A stretch of 32,752 nucleotides of DNA from a virus, in the IMG/VR virus record IMGVR_UViG_3300037010_001793, positions 1-32,752 of that record; one strand, 5' to 3'. Below, piece after piece: positions 7,556 through 14,988 of the stretch. A program made the position numbers and the translations under genes. Within the stretch, counting starts at the first letter, position 1, and every line of letters begins with the position of its first letter. The notes beneath the pieces are model-generated. The model was not told where the DNA came from, searched no databases, and worked only from the letters and a program-made list of their open reading frames with translations.

Positions 7556-8960
7556 CGAGCGCCTCGATCTCGCGGATCACCCGCTCGGCCCAGTCCACGG
7601 GCTCCCTGCGGGACTGATCATTCGACGCATCGCCTGTCACGTCCGACGCCTTGACCGCCTTACTCCGGCCTGCTGCGTCCGCCGCATCTGGGACGCCTCC
7701 GGCAAACTGCGAGAGGTCCGGCCCCTTCGAGCGCAGTTCGTCACCATCCGGCAACGGGTCCAGGTCCAGGTGCAACCGCGCCTCGTTCGGCGTTATGATC
7801 GGGCCGCCGGCGGCAAGGACCAGCCGTTTCGCCCGCGCGTCTTCATCCGGCTGCAGGGCGCGCACGTTCCTCGTGTCGAACCACATCTGCACGTTCGGGT
7901 CTCGCTCGAATTCCGGCAAGAGCTGCAGGTCAAGCTCCTCCGATAGCTCCGCCATCACGGGCAGTATGCCGTTGTACCACGCGCCGGATTCCGCCTGCTC
8001 CCGGTTGTCGTAGTGCGTGTTCGTGTCGCTCGGCAGACCGACTACCATCGGGTCCAGCATGAGCGCCGCGCAAACCCGGCTCGTCCACTGATTGTTCAGG
8101 ACCTGCACCGCCATCTGGTCCGGCGAGAACCCGAGTTTCTCGATCTCGAACGGCTCCGCCATGAAGATGGGCTCGCCGCGTCTGTCGCCTGTCGTCCGCG
8201 CGCGCAGGGCCCGCGTGAACCGTGCCGCCTCGTCGTCGTCGAGGCCGGAGATTGAGCTTTCCCTTGGCCCGATCACGAACGGTGTCATCATGAAGTTCTC
8301 GATCAGTGCCGAGATCACCGTCGAATACTCATTGTCGCTAAAGACCTGCCGTAGCTGTTGCTTGAGCGGGCTCAGGCCTTTGCGCACGCAGTCTGGGTCG
8401 ACGCCAAACCTGAAATGGACCACATCCCCGACCGGGTGCTTGATCCACGAACCGTCGACGTACTGCTCGTAGTGCGTCACCTCCGCCGACCCATCCGAGG
8501 GCCACCGCGGTTCCATCTGGAAGTGTGGCACCCATCGCAACTCGACCGGGCGGCCATTGTTCGCGCGGACCTTGAGCCAGTAAGCGTTTCCATCGCAGAG
8601 ATAGGAGAGCACGGTTGCCTTCCAGAGGCGGCGTCCTCCCCACCGCGGCGCAGGCCGCTGCAGGAGCTGCGCGAGTGGGTGCATCGGGAGCCATTCGACC
8701 GTCTCACCGTCCGGATTCAGCCGCTGCGGCATGCATCGCGCTTCAGGAAATGAGAGCATCCACCAGTTGAGACATATGCCGACGATGCTGTTTTTCCAGA
8801 GATCGCCCGCCTTCTGGACGTAGTCCAACTGCGTGCCGGGCAGGTTCCAATACATGAGGTTTTGGCGTCGCCGAACGTTGTACGACGCCTGGTCCTGCCC
8901 GCCTATGCCCGACCAGCGGAAGGCTTTCAATCCGGCTCGCAATGTGTCGCGCACGCTCAT
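7539..8960 (-). CDS. Portal protein, HK97 family
   Basis: This 473-residue portal forms the dodecameric DNA channel at one vertex of the head. Start ATG 8960 gives MSVRDTLRAGLKAFRW. The frame stays open upstream, but that part is the shadow of the short membrane gene. Typical features are the early QASYNVRRRQNLMYW, NSIVGICLNWWMLSFPEARCMP, HPLAQLLQRPAPRWGG, LSYLCDGNAYWLKVR, GDVVHFRFGVDPDCVRKGLSPL, and a late helical clip/crown with DNREQAESGAWYNGILPVMAEL. Its ATG overlaps the stop of the 39-aa membrane ORF (ATGA). It lies directly after the terminase genes, as in most HK97-like genomes. Confidence 0.95.
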   Translation of the reverse strand: MSVRDTLRAGLKAFRWSGIGGQDQASYNVRRRQNLMYWNLPGTQLDYVQKAGDLWKNSIVGICLNWWMLSFPEARCMPQRLNPDGETVEWLPMHPLAQLLQRPAPRWGGRRLWKATVLSYLCDGNAYWLKVRANNGRPVELRWVPHFQMEPRWPSDGSAEVTHYEQYVDGSWIKHPVGDVVHFRFGVDPDCVRKGLSPLKQQLRQVFSDNEYSTVISALIENFMMTPFVIGPRESSISGLDDDEAARFTRALRARTTGDRRGEPIFMAEPFEIEKLGFSPDQMAVQVLNNQWTSRVCAALMLDPMVVGLPSDTNTHYDNREQAESGAWYNGILPVMAELSEELDLQLLPEFERDPNVQMWFDTRNVRALQPDEDARAKRLVLAAGGPIITPNEARLHLDLDPLPDGDELRSKGPDLSQFAGGVPDAADAAGRSKAVKASDVTGDASNDQSRREPVDWAERVIREIEALDAVGA

Positions 8961-9076
8961 CGGCCTATCCACCCACGCAGCCAGATCGCGGCAATGAGCA
9001 CGAGCAGGCAGGCCGCGCCGATCACGACGAGACCGCCTGCGAACTGCACCATCGCCCATAGGATCGGGGCCTGCAT
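8957..9076 (-). CDS. Tiny single-span membrane protein between terminase and portal
   Basis: This 39-residue ORF reads MQAPILWAMVQFAGGLVVIG and continues AACLLVLIAAIWLRGWIGR. Residues 5-32 form one long hydrophobic helix with a basic C-terminal end. The ATG directly follows the terminase stop (TGAATG) with GGGGGACG as ribosome site, and its own stop overlaps the portal ATG (ATGA). This tight packing in an operon of overlapping genes argues for a real gene. The function is unknown; membrane insertion is inferred from hydrophobicity alone. It could be a holin-like or packaging-site membrane peptide, or simply a coupling ORF. Confidence 0.6.
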   Translation of the reverse strand: MQAPILWAMVQFAGGLVVIGAACLLVLIAAIWLRGWIGR

Positions 9077-10420
9077 TCAGTCGTCCCCCAGTACGCGCAT
9101 CCGTCGCGCCCCGGCCAACTCCGCGAATGCGTCCGCGCTCGCGTCTACCTGGTCATCGCGCAAGCAGCCCTCCCTAAAGGAGCGCAACTCCGACAGGTAC
9201 GCATGGTTCCAAGCGCCGCGGATCGCCCAGACGTTCCCCGCGTTGACCTGCGAGGCGAACCCGGAGGCCCTGACCTCCTTCGCGCCAGTCACGGGAGCCG
9301 ACCGCATGTTGCATCCCGCCAACATTCGCGCCATGTGCAGAACCTGATCTTTGCCGGCTTGACCGGGGTCCTGCGGAATGCGGATCAACGCCGCGCGCCC
9401 GTCGACCTCCGCCGCCCGGCACATCAGCACGCCCACCGTGTAGTCGCCTCCGCCTGCAGTCGCCGCGAAGTCCCACGCTCGGCATAGAGCGACAGGAGCC
9501 GCCGGCGGATCGTCCAGGATTCGAACTCTGTCCGGCTTGAAAATCGAGCCCTCTCTCGGTTGAGGGTTCTGCTGGTAGAGCGCTTCAAAGCTACGTTCGC
9601 CATCGTTCTGGTCCATAACGGCCTTGATACGTAGCAACGCGTCACGATCGTACCGCTCCGGCCACAACGCCTCTCCCGGATTGCGCCCCAGCGGATCGTC
9701 CGCCTTCGCAATGGCAGGCAGGCTCAGCACCCGCCATCTGTCCGGCTCGCTCGCAATCGCCCGCGCGTCCAGCCCGTCCTCGTGCCAAGGCGTCATCACA
9801 ATCACGATCGCGCCGCCCGGGTCCAACCGCGTGAGCAGGTCGTCCGTGTAGTGGTCCCATGCCGCTTCCCGCTTGACGTCACTCTCGGCGTCCTCCCGGC
9901 TCCGGATCGGGTCGTCGATCACGATCAGGCGGAACCCCGTACCCGTCGGCGGACTGCCCATACCGCGGGTCATCATCACGCCGCCCGCCGTCGTATGCCA
10001 TTCGTCCGCCGCCGTGCTGTCCTGCGCAATCGCAATCCGGCCCTGCGCCAAGTTCCTCGCCTTGCGCCCCAGCCGCCGCGCGAACCGCTCGTTGTAGCCA
10101 CTGATCAGCACGTTCGCGGCAGGGTCCATCTCCAACATCCGCACCGCCAGCCGAACCGTCACATTCTCCGTTTTCCCGTGTCTCGGTGGCATCTTCACGG
10201 CGTAGCGGTCGCATCGGCCTTGCAGAACGTCGTCTACGTCCCGCGCCACTCGCCGAATGTGCCTCGGCAGGTACCAGCCATGCGGATAGGTGCGCAGGAG
10301 CCAGTCGGCGTAGCCGGCATTAGTCGTCGTCGTCGTCTTCGCTCGAAGACGTCGGCAGTACTCTTCCCTCAAGCTGCGCGATCTCGCGTCGTAGCTCATC
10401 GTCGGATAGACTAGAGACAT
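9077..10420 (-). CDS. terL: Terminase large subunit (TerL)
   Basis: This is the ATPase-nuclease that packages phage DNA. With ATG 10420 the product is 447 residues. Walker A is MPPRHGKT (about 77-84), Walker B is FRLIVIDDP (about 163-171), and the coupling motif is VIVMTPWH. The RNase H-like nuclease has CRAWDFAA (Asp near 317), GGGDYTVG (Asp near 326) and the late DDQVDASADAFAEL. The gene overlaps the small terminase gene by about 100 bases, which is longer than usual. ATG 10420 has an AGGTG ribosome site 7 bases away; ATG 10399 is an alternative with no clear site. Confidence 0.95.
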   Translation of the reverse strand: MSLVYPTMSYDARSRSLREEYCRRLRAKTTTTTNAGYADWLLRTYPHGWYLPRHIRRVARDVDDVLQGRCDRYAVKMPPRHGKTENVTVRLAVRMLEMDPAANVLISGYNERFARRLGRKARNLAQGRIAIAQDSTAADEWHTTAGGVMMTRGMGSPPTGTGFRLIVIDDPIRSREDAESDVKREAAWDHYTDDLLTRLDPGGAIVIVMTPWHEDGLDARAIASEPDRWRVLSLPAIAKADDPLGRNPGEALWPERYDRDALLRIKAVMDQNDGERSFEALYQQNPQPREGSIFKPDRVRILDDPPAAPVALCRAWDFAATAGGGDYTVGVLMCRAAEVDGRAALIRIPQDPGQAGKDQVLHMARMLAGCNMRSAPVTGAKEVRASGFASQVNAGNVWAIRGAWNHAYLSELRSFREGCLRDDQVDASADAFAELAGARRMRVLGDD

Positions 10421-10739
10421 CCATCTGCACCTGTTGCATGAACGGCGGGTTGTACCGCTCCGGCTTGTTGTGCGTGAGCATGAACTGCAGAAGGCGGTCA
10501 CTGCCCTTGAGTGCGCGCTGCCTGGCCACGTCTTCGAGCATCTCGTTACCGAGCTCCATCGCCTCAGCCCACCGCCGCGCGAACTCCTGCGAGTTTCGCT
10601 TGTACAGGTAGACCGTCTGCCGTGTCACCCGCGCCGCCTTCGCTGCGTGCGTCACGATACCCGTCTCGCCAAGCGTCTGGAAGAACGTCGCCCACCATCG
10701 GCGTTCCTCAAACGTCAGATTGGTAACATCTCTCGCCAT
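10320..10739 (-). CDS. terS: Terminase small subunit (TerS)
   Basis: This 139-residue protein recognises the packaging site and loads the large subunit. Residues about 25-50 form a helix-turn-helix (GIVTHAAKAARVTRQTVYLY), followed by the helical segment FARRWAEAMELGNEMLEDVARQRA, typical of the TerS oligomerisation region. The C-terminus ends in SSSEDDDDD, encoded by a run of GAC codons that is read in another frame by the large subunit as a Thr run. It overlaps both the Mom-like gene upstream and TerL downstream. Confidence 0.85.
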   Translation of the reverse strand: MARDVTNLTFEERRWWATFFQTLGETGIVTHAAKAARVTRQTVYLYKRNSQEFARRWAEAMELGNEMLEDVARQRALKGSDRLLQFMLTHNKPERYNPPFMQQVQMDVSSLSDDELRREIAQLEGRVLPTSSSEDDDDD

Positions 10740-11448
10740 CTACACCCTCAAAATGGAGCGTCCGGGTCGTTTCGCACCGCCCCCTGCTGCTGGACGCAGC
10801 CGTGCCGCTATCTGCACCTCGGACGCGTTCTCGTTTCGGATACGGTTTCCTCATCGGCTCAATGAGCGCGCGCATTTCGTCATCGATCGGGAGCAGGTAT
10901 TTCAGTTTGCCCGCCAAAGGAATCGCCTCACACTGCTCCGGTTTCCAGACTGCCCGATATTCACCGTAAACTTTCATCCGACCAGACACGGAGACCATCC
11001 TATGATGCCAGACCTTGCCATCCGGCGCCAGATACGCCGTGCCAGGTTCTGTCTGTCCAACGTAGACCCATCCGGCTGCCTGATAGATTCCCCCATGGTG
11101 TCCATGATTCGGGTCGGCGAAGCTTACGAGCAATCGTATCCCTGGACACCTGGCCTTCAGAAACTTCACCGCGATAGACAATATCCGACTCACTGGAGTT
11201 GCGTGTTCGCGAAGAGCAATGCGCGTAACCTCGGCGATCTCTGTCGGCCCAAGTCCGAACGCTTTCCCCGCGTCCCTTGCATTGCCCCTGCTGAACCAAA
11301 CGACGCCGATGAACTCTCCATTCTCCCACGCCCCGACTAGCACATACGGCGCTGTCGGCAATGCTCCCGAGTAATGCCAGTGCTCGACGGCGTATCGCGC
11401 GGCCTCATGCGAGCACCAATGCACCTTGAGCTCAGGGCGTGAACTCAT
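10708..11448 (-). CDS. mom: Mom-like DNA adenine modification protein
   Basis: This 246-residue protein resembles the GNAT-fold Mom family. In phage Mu, Mom turns adenine into N6-methylcarbamoyl-adenine so that host restriction enzymes fail to cut. Family blocks present are HWHYSGALPTAPYVLVGAWENG (near 23-44, split here for description), GVVWFSRGNA, EVTRIALREHATPVSRILS and LLVSFADPNHGHHGGIYQAA (near 106-125), then GWVYVGQ. The C-terminal 40 residues are basic and low in complexity. The ATG at 11448 lies inside the end of the ParB-like gene, and the 3' end overlaps TerS by 32 bases, so the modification enzyme is locked into the packaging operon. Cofactor use cannot be read from the sequence. 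Confidence 0.85.
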   Translation of the reverse strand: MSSRPELKVHWCSHEAARYAVEHWHYSGALPTAPYVLVGAWENGEFIGVVWFSRGNARDAGKAFGLGPTEIAEVTRIALREHATPVSRILSIAVKFLKARCPGIRLLVSFADPNHGHHGGIYQAAGWVYVGQTEPGTAYLAPDGKVWHHRMVSVSGRMKVYGEYRAVWKPEQCEAIPLAGKLKYLLPIDDEMRALIEPMRKPYPKRERVRGADSGTAASSSRGRCETTRTLHFEGVDGERCYQSDV

Positions 11449-11929
11449 GGCCACATTCCGGGCATTTGACCGCAGCCTTCTGATCGAGCCTGCCCTGTTC
11501 ATCCGGGCCGACCGGCTCGTACGTCGGCACCTGGTTCAGCACCGCCGTCAGTTCATCCCTGCTCCACAGGTCGTCGAGTTCCACGCCGTCCTCCGCCAGC
11601 GATGCGAGCATCTCTGCATCCCATTCGGCGAGTTCAGCAGTGCGATTGTCGAGCAGTGCGAGCCTGGCCTTCTGCTTCTCGCTCAGGCCGCTCCGGCGCA
11701 CCGCTACGATCGTCTCGCCGTCGGCGTCGACCACCTTGACGCGCTCGATTCCGGCTTCAGCGGCGGCGGCGACAGTTCCATTGCCCGCCAACACGCGGTT
11801 GGTCTCGTCGATCACGATCGACCGCGCCGCGCCAACCTCCTGCAGCGAGGCGACCAGCATCCCTTCCGCCCGAGGGCCGCGTTTGCGCGCGTTCCGTTTG
11901 TCCAACTTGAGATCAGCGATACTCGGCAT
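11432..11929 (-). CDS. ParB/Srx-like domain protein with C-terminal zinc ribbon
   Basis: This 165-residue protein starts with LKLDKRNARKRGPRAEGMLVASLQEVG and goes on to RSIVIDETNRVLAGNGTVAAAAEAGIE, the ParB N-terminal signature including the GNGT loop (nucleotide-binding in CTPase/ParB relatives). It then has ARLALLDNRTAELAEWD, a helical segment usual in phage ParB-like proteins. The last 12 residues hold CPECGHEF, half of a zinc ribbon. It has no central HTH of a true partition protein. Phage proteins of this type are often encoded beside DNA methylases or Mom, and this one overlaps mom. It is the first gene after a strong promoter, with an AGGGGG ribosome site. Confidence 0.85.
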   Translation of the reverse strand: MPSIADLKLDKRNARKRGPRAEGMLVASLQEVGAARSIVIDETNRVLAGNGTVAAAAEAGIERVKVVDADGETIVAVRRSGLSEKQKARLALLDNRTAELAEWDAEMLASLAEDGVELDDLWSRDELTAVLNQVPTYEPVGPDEQGRLDQKAAVKCPECGHEFTP

Positions 11930-12013
11930 AGTCCCCCTACCAAGAAATGACAGAAGCCCCTCCGGGGGCGTCGGCCCTCGGCGAGGCTTCGCAAAGCCGC
12001 CAATGTTTGATTG
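11930..12013 (-). promoter_or_regulatory. Structured 5' leader of the late operon
   Basis: This leader of about 85 bases runs from the predicted start point near 12,013 to the ParB-like ATG. An outer stem GAAGCC (11990-11985) with GGCTTC (11958-11953) can enclose CCCC/GGGG (11968-11957) and GCC/GGC hairpins. A competing hairpin GGCTT-TGCG-AAGCC lies at its 5' side (near 11998-11985). Two exclusive folds are possible, so attenuation or antitermination control is conceivable. No known class was recognised. Confidence 0.45.
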
Positions 12014-12018
12014 TCGTG

Positions 12019-12282
12019 CTATTCTACGCGAACCCTGCCGCGTTTGTCAAGCATGATTTCCAAATCCATCAGACGCATTTGCGAAATGACGGCGCAGACG
12101 AGCATCCGATGGTCCCAGCGGACGTACTGGTTGCAGTGCCCGTCCGGGCACCGGCCCGTTCTGACGCCTGTGTACGGGTCCTCCCGCTCATCATGGACGT
12201 GCAGGGCCAGCATGCCGTTACCCTCCCGCTCGATCAGCGGGCGACCGCAGGCCGGGCAGATGAGGAGCGGGAGACGGTGCAT
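12019..12282 (-). CDS. Small zinc-binding protein of unknown function
   Basis: This 87-residue protein begins at ATG 12282, which overlaps the preceding stop (TGATG). It has LICPACGRPLIE near residues 7-18 and CPDGHCNQYVRWD near 45-57, which together could hold one zinc ion. The spacing CxxC...CxxxxC suggests a zinc ribbon. The C-terminal third is helical (AVISQMRLMDLEIMLDKRG). I do not recognise the family. It is the last gene of the early minus-strand cluster, and the late promoter overlaps its stop codon. Confidence 0.65.
   Translation of the reverse strand: MHRLPLLICPACGRPLIEREGNGMLALHVHDEREDPYTGVRTGRCPDGHCNQYVRWDHRMLVCAVISQMRLMDLEIMLDKRGRVRVE
12021..12050 (-). promoter_or_regulatory. 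Sigma-70-type promoter of the late operon
   Basis: On the minus strand TTGACA (12050-12045) is followed by an 18-base spacer and TAGAAT (12026-12021). It lies at the very end of the upstream zinc-finger gene, whose stop overlaps the -10. It points toward parB-mom-terminase and the head genes. Start of transcription is expected near 12,013. Confidence 0.7.
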
Positions 12283-12959
12283 CACCAGGTCACGTCGAAC
12301 GCAACCTGAATGTGATGGCCATCCTCGGTTACCATCAGCACCCGGTCTGCGTGTCCAATCGCCTGCAGCAGATCGTTTGCCACGAGGTGCGCGGACGGCG
12401 GGATCATCACAGTCGCATACCTCAGGCTCTCCGGGTTTTCCGGCCATTGCCCGGCGTATTCGAAACGCCAGAGCTGCAGTTTGCCGGGGAATGGCGGCGG
12501 CTCGATCCCGAGCGTGTGCCAGGCACCGTTCCAGACCTGAACATGGCACGCCTTCCACGCCGTGTCATCGGCGTAGCACCGGTAGTCCTCTCCCTCGCGC
12601 TGTCCCCACGCGACCTGCCCGCGCATTCTGACTACCCGGACAGTGTAGCTCAGGTGCTGCCCATCCTCGGTGCCGGCCACGACGATAGATGGAGAGGGAG
12701 GGCGCATTGTGTAGACGATCCGATAGATTGGGCCCTGCCGCTCGATGAACAGGCAGGTGCGTCTAGACCTCAGCTCATCGTCCGGTATCGCGTCCTCGAT
12801 CTCGGCGATCGTCGGGCGGCGGTCCTCCGGGGACCAGAATAGTCCGCGCGGAGGCAGCGCCTTGGACAGTTCCCAGACGTCCCGGTATTCGCGCACGATC
12901 CGCAGCGCCGCGTTCGCCATTGCCAGCGGGCATTTCGCCCAGGCCTCCTCCTGGTTCAT
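12282..12959 (-). CDS. Member A of the W-x3-P-x3-A-N-x-A-L-R family
   Basis: This 225-residue protein is of unknown function. Its N-terminus, EEAWAKCPLAMANAALRIVREY, is shared with three other proteins in this window (12956-13636, 24528-24908 and 25832-26509). A further shared block is the C-terminal HTLGIEPPPFPGKLQLWRF region, which matches the 'ALG..PPFPG' block of the plus-strand members, and LRYATVMIPPSAHLV, which matches LRYATVTIWPDAELT of 25832-26509. No catalytic motif or membrane span is visible. Its start overlaps the stop of the next family member, making a tandem pair. Confidence 0.75.
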   Translation of the reverse strand: MNQEEAWAKCPLAMANAALRIVREYRDVWELSKALPPRGLFWSPEDRRPTIAEIEDAIPDDELRSRRTCLFIERQGPIYRIVYTMRPPSPSIVVAGTEDGQHLSYTVRVVRMRGQVAWGQREGEDYRCYADDTAWKACHVQVWNGAWHTLGIEPPPFPGKLQLWRFEYAGQWPENPESLRYATVMIPPSAHLVANDLLQAIGHADRVLMVTEDGHHIQVAFDVTW

Positions 12960-13636
12960 TTGGCCGCCTCCTCGATATCCTCATACGCGGCCACCACGTA
13001 CATCGGCCCGTTCTCGTCATATCTGATTATCGTTTCGGCCAGGACAAGCATCGCGAAGTCCTCCTCATCCGAGGGGGACGATCCAGCAGAGATTGCTATC
13101 GCCGCACCCTCTAGTTCGCGCAGATCATCGGGCCATTCGTCCACGCCATAGACGAATGTCGCTTCCCCGGGCGTAGGGAACCTCGGCGCACGGCCCCCCA
13201 GGAGCTTCCATGCCTGGTTCCATCTAAAACGACACATCTCATCAAGATCAGATTCGCAAGGGTCCGCGCTGTCCGGTCCCTTGGTCTCTCCGCGTATCCT
13301 GCGATACGCGCTATCAGTCCAGACGCAGACGTACCTGCGGATGCGCTCGTCATCTTGCCGAGCGGCGAAGACCCATTCGGTGTGCGGGCAGCAGAATGCC
13401 CCAGAGAGCTTGTACCACCCATTTTGGCTGTCCAGCCCGAAATAGTCCATCTCCGGGTCGATTCCGCGTGGAACCATGCGCCTGATCTTGGCGAGGCTGA
13501 AGCGCGGTTCTCCGTCGCGCCATTCGCCGTCAGGCAGTACCGAGGATTGCGCCCATCCGAGTTCAATCTGCCTAGCCATCCGCAACGCCACGTTCGCAAC
13601 AATCGTCGGGCATTTCGCCCACGCCTTCGCATCCAT
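12956..13636 (-). CDS. Member B of the W-x3-P-x3-A-N-x-A-L-R family
   Basis: This 226-residue protein starts at ATG 13636, overlapping the stop of the nuclease gene upstream. The N-terminus AKAWAKCPTIVANVALRMAR matches its neighbour AWAKCPLAMANAALRIVR. A central region FCCPHTEWVFAARQDDERIRRY and a later NQAWKLLGGRAPRFPTPGEAT block correspond to the same regions in member A. The unrelated middle parts have diverged strongly, so the duplication is old. No function is known. The open frame continues upstream, but that part overlaps the nuclease gene and is not used. Confidence 0.75.
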   Translation of the reverse strand: MDAKAWAKCPTIVANVALRMARQIELGWAQSSVLPDGEWRDGEPRFSLAKIRRMVPRGIDPEMDYFGLDSQNGWYKLSGAFCCPHTEWVFAARQDDERIRRYVCVWTDSAYRRIRGETKGPDSADPCESDLDEMCRFRWNQAWKLLGGRAPRFPTPGEATFVYGVDEWPDDLRELEGAAIAISAGSSPSDEEDFAMLVLAETIIRYDENGPMYVVAAYEDIEEAAK

Positions 13637-14127
13637 CACCTCATCGCCTCCTCGATCTCCGCCTTGATCGGTTCCAGCAGCTCGCGCAGCCGCCGGGCGA
13701 TCCTCACAACGCGCTCCGGGTCGTCGGACACTACGATCTGCCCGAACGATAACATCCGCCTCTGTTCGGGCGTGCACCCGGACGGTTTCGCCTTGCCAGG
13801 CGCCTTTAGCTCGACAAACAACCAGATCGGCCCGGCTATGTGGACGGGAAGATCGACCATGCCGGGGTCTGATCCCGACAGGTCCGCCCGGTTTTGCCCG
13901 ACGCGCAGGGACTCGAACCCGGCATAGGCGAGGGCCTGCTTCGTCGCCGAGACGACCGCGGCTTCCGGGTTCGTGCGCCGGGCCCTTCCGCCGCGCATCA
14001 ACGTTGGTTCGTCCGCAGACTTGCGACCGCAGGCGAGACAGACCCAGCCGACGCGGGTCCGGGCCGCAGTTGGCAGTCGTAGCGGGCGCATCTCGGCCCC
14101 GCAGCACGTCGGCGCGCCGGCGCTCAT
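13636..14127 (-). CDS. VRR-NUC-type nuclease with N-terminal zinc ribbon
   Basis: This 163-residue protein has two parts. Residues 8-34 hold CCG and CLACG pairs, a likely zinc ribbon. Residues 55-140 carry a PD-(D/E)xK-like core: VVSATKQALAYAGFESLRVG, PGMVDLPV (Asp), then WLFVELKAPGKAKPSG (E-x-K near 106-108) and EQRRML (Gln). This order fits the VRR-NUC family, phage enzymes thought to cut branched DNA during replication or recombination. ATG 14127 overlaps the preceding stop. A longer in-frame ORF exists, but its extra part is Arg/Pro/Gly-rich and overlaps the DUF7694-like gene. Confidence 0.78.
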   Translation of the reverse strand: MSAGAPTCCGAEMRPLRLPTAARTRVGWVCLACGRKSADEPTLMRGGRARRTNPEAAVVSATKQALAYAGFESLRVGQNRADLSGSDPGMVDLPVHIAGPIWLFVELKAPGKAKPSGCTPEQRRMLSFGQIVVSDDPERVVRIARRLRELLEPIKAEIEEAMR

Positions 14128-14525
14128 TTCGCCTCCTCCATCGGGACCAGCCCGTACGCCTCGTAGTTCGGCAGCGGCAATGGGCCATCCTGCGGTCGCC
14201 ATAGGTGCAGGCAGTACGGGTTGATTCGCGCCTGATTGTGGGACGGGTGATACTGCAGGACCGTTTCGTCCGGCTCCCAGATCGCGTTCCGCACGACCTC
14301 CATCTCCAGCCATGTCGGCGGTCGGTCCCGGAGGCTTACGCTCACGTGGTCCCAGTTACCGCCCCATGAGACGATGAGACCAAGCACCTCCGGCGTCATG
14401 CCCATGAGGATGCGCTTCTGCGCCGCGAACCCCGAGTCCGTCCGCTGCAGAATGCGCACGCTGCGGGGGTTGCCCATTAGCTCCCTGATCTCGTCGTTCG
14501 TCTTGCACGTCCAGAACGCCTTCAT
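14124..14525 (-). CDS. DUF7694-like phage protein
   Basis: This 133-residue protein contains WDHVSVSLRDRPPTWLEMEVV, then IWEPDETVLQYHPSHNQARIN and YCLHLWRPQDGPLP. That ordered set of an H-V-S-V-S strand, a W-x-E-M helix, an E-x-V-x-Q-Y-H-P segment and a C-L-H-L-W-R motif is seen in a phage family annotated DUF7694, with no assigned function. A GGAGGAG ribosome site precedes ATG 14525. The 119 bases upstream hold no gene that I can support. Confidence 0.72.
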   Translation of the reverse strand: MKAFWTCKTNDEIRELMGNPRSVRILQRTDSGFAAQKRILMGMTPEVLGLIVSWGGNWDHVSVSLRDRPPTWLEMEVVRNAIWEPDETVLQYHPSHNQARINPYCLHLWRPQDGPLPLPNYEAYGLVPMEEAK

Positions 14526-14644
14526 CGTTCATCTCCTCCTCCAGCAGAATCGCTCCACAATGCCCGCAGAGCATCGCAAACCGCCTACCCTGCGTCCTTA
14601 CTACCCGTCGCCCATATATCTTCTCTCCACATCACGTAGCGCGA

Positions 14645-14857
14645 TTATGGGGCATTCGCGCTTGAAGTCTCGCCCGCGGCCTCGGTCTCTGCGTCGTTCT
14701 CGATGCTCACGGTCTCGACGTTGTGCACCCATGCCTCCCAGCCCTCCGCCTCGCTTGAATGGATCACAGGCGGAACGTGCTCCATGAGACGTATCGCGAC
14801 CTTGAATGGGTCAACGTCTCCCAAAACGCGGCAATGGGCCTTGAAGGTGATTATCAT
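14645..14857 (-). CDS. Small protein of unknown function
   Basis: This 70-residue protein begins MIITFKAHCRVLGDVDPFKV, then has AIRLMEHVPPVI and WVHNVETVSIEND, a compact alpha/beta layout. The C-terminal 15 residues are low-complexity Glu/Ala/Ser. A GAGGTAGG ribosome site lies at good distance from ATG 14857. It is the first gene after the AT-rich inverted-repeat region downstream of the primase-helicase. I do not recognise it. Confidence 0.55.
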   Translation of the reverse strand: MIITFKAHCRVLGDVDPFKVAIRLMEHVPPVIHSSEAEGWEAWVHNVETVSIENDAETEAAGETSSANAP

Positions 14858-14898
14858 CGTTACCTACCTCGAATGATTTGCAACGCACGCTACTCAGC

Positions 14899-14920
14899 AA
14901 CCTTAAGAAATCTTAAGGTT
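14899..14920. repeat. 22-bp near-perfect palindrome (operator-like)
   Basis: Arms AACCTTAAGA (14899-14908) and TCTTAAGGTT (14911-14920) are perfect inverted copies around a 2-base AA centre. It sits about 40 bases upstream of the small gene that starts at 14857. Its AT-richness stands out in a GC-rich genome. It could be a repressor operator or a replication-protein site; it could also form a hairpin in RNA. Confidence 0.6.
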
Positions 14921-14988
14921 CTGCCATGCATCGAATCGGCGAAAGCCTCTCGAAGGCCGTTATCGTCGCTAGCTGATCTCAAATACCC

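Noticed and set aside
7350-7946. Long plus-strand ORFs opposite portal, terminase and capsid genes
   Set aside because: They are antisense shadows typical of high-GC sequence, Arg/Pro/Ser-rich and without ribosome sites.
14356-14574. Minus-strand ORF starting with a CGHCG zinc-like motif
   Set aside because: Most of it overlaps the DUF7694-like gene in another frame and becomes Arg/Gly/His-rich. The start region is also the ribosome site of that gene.
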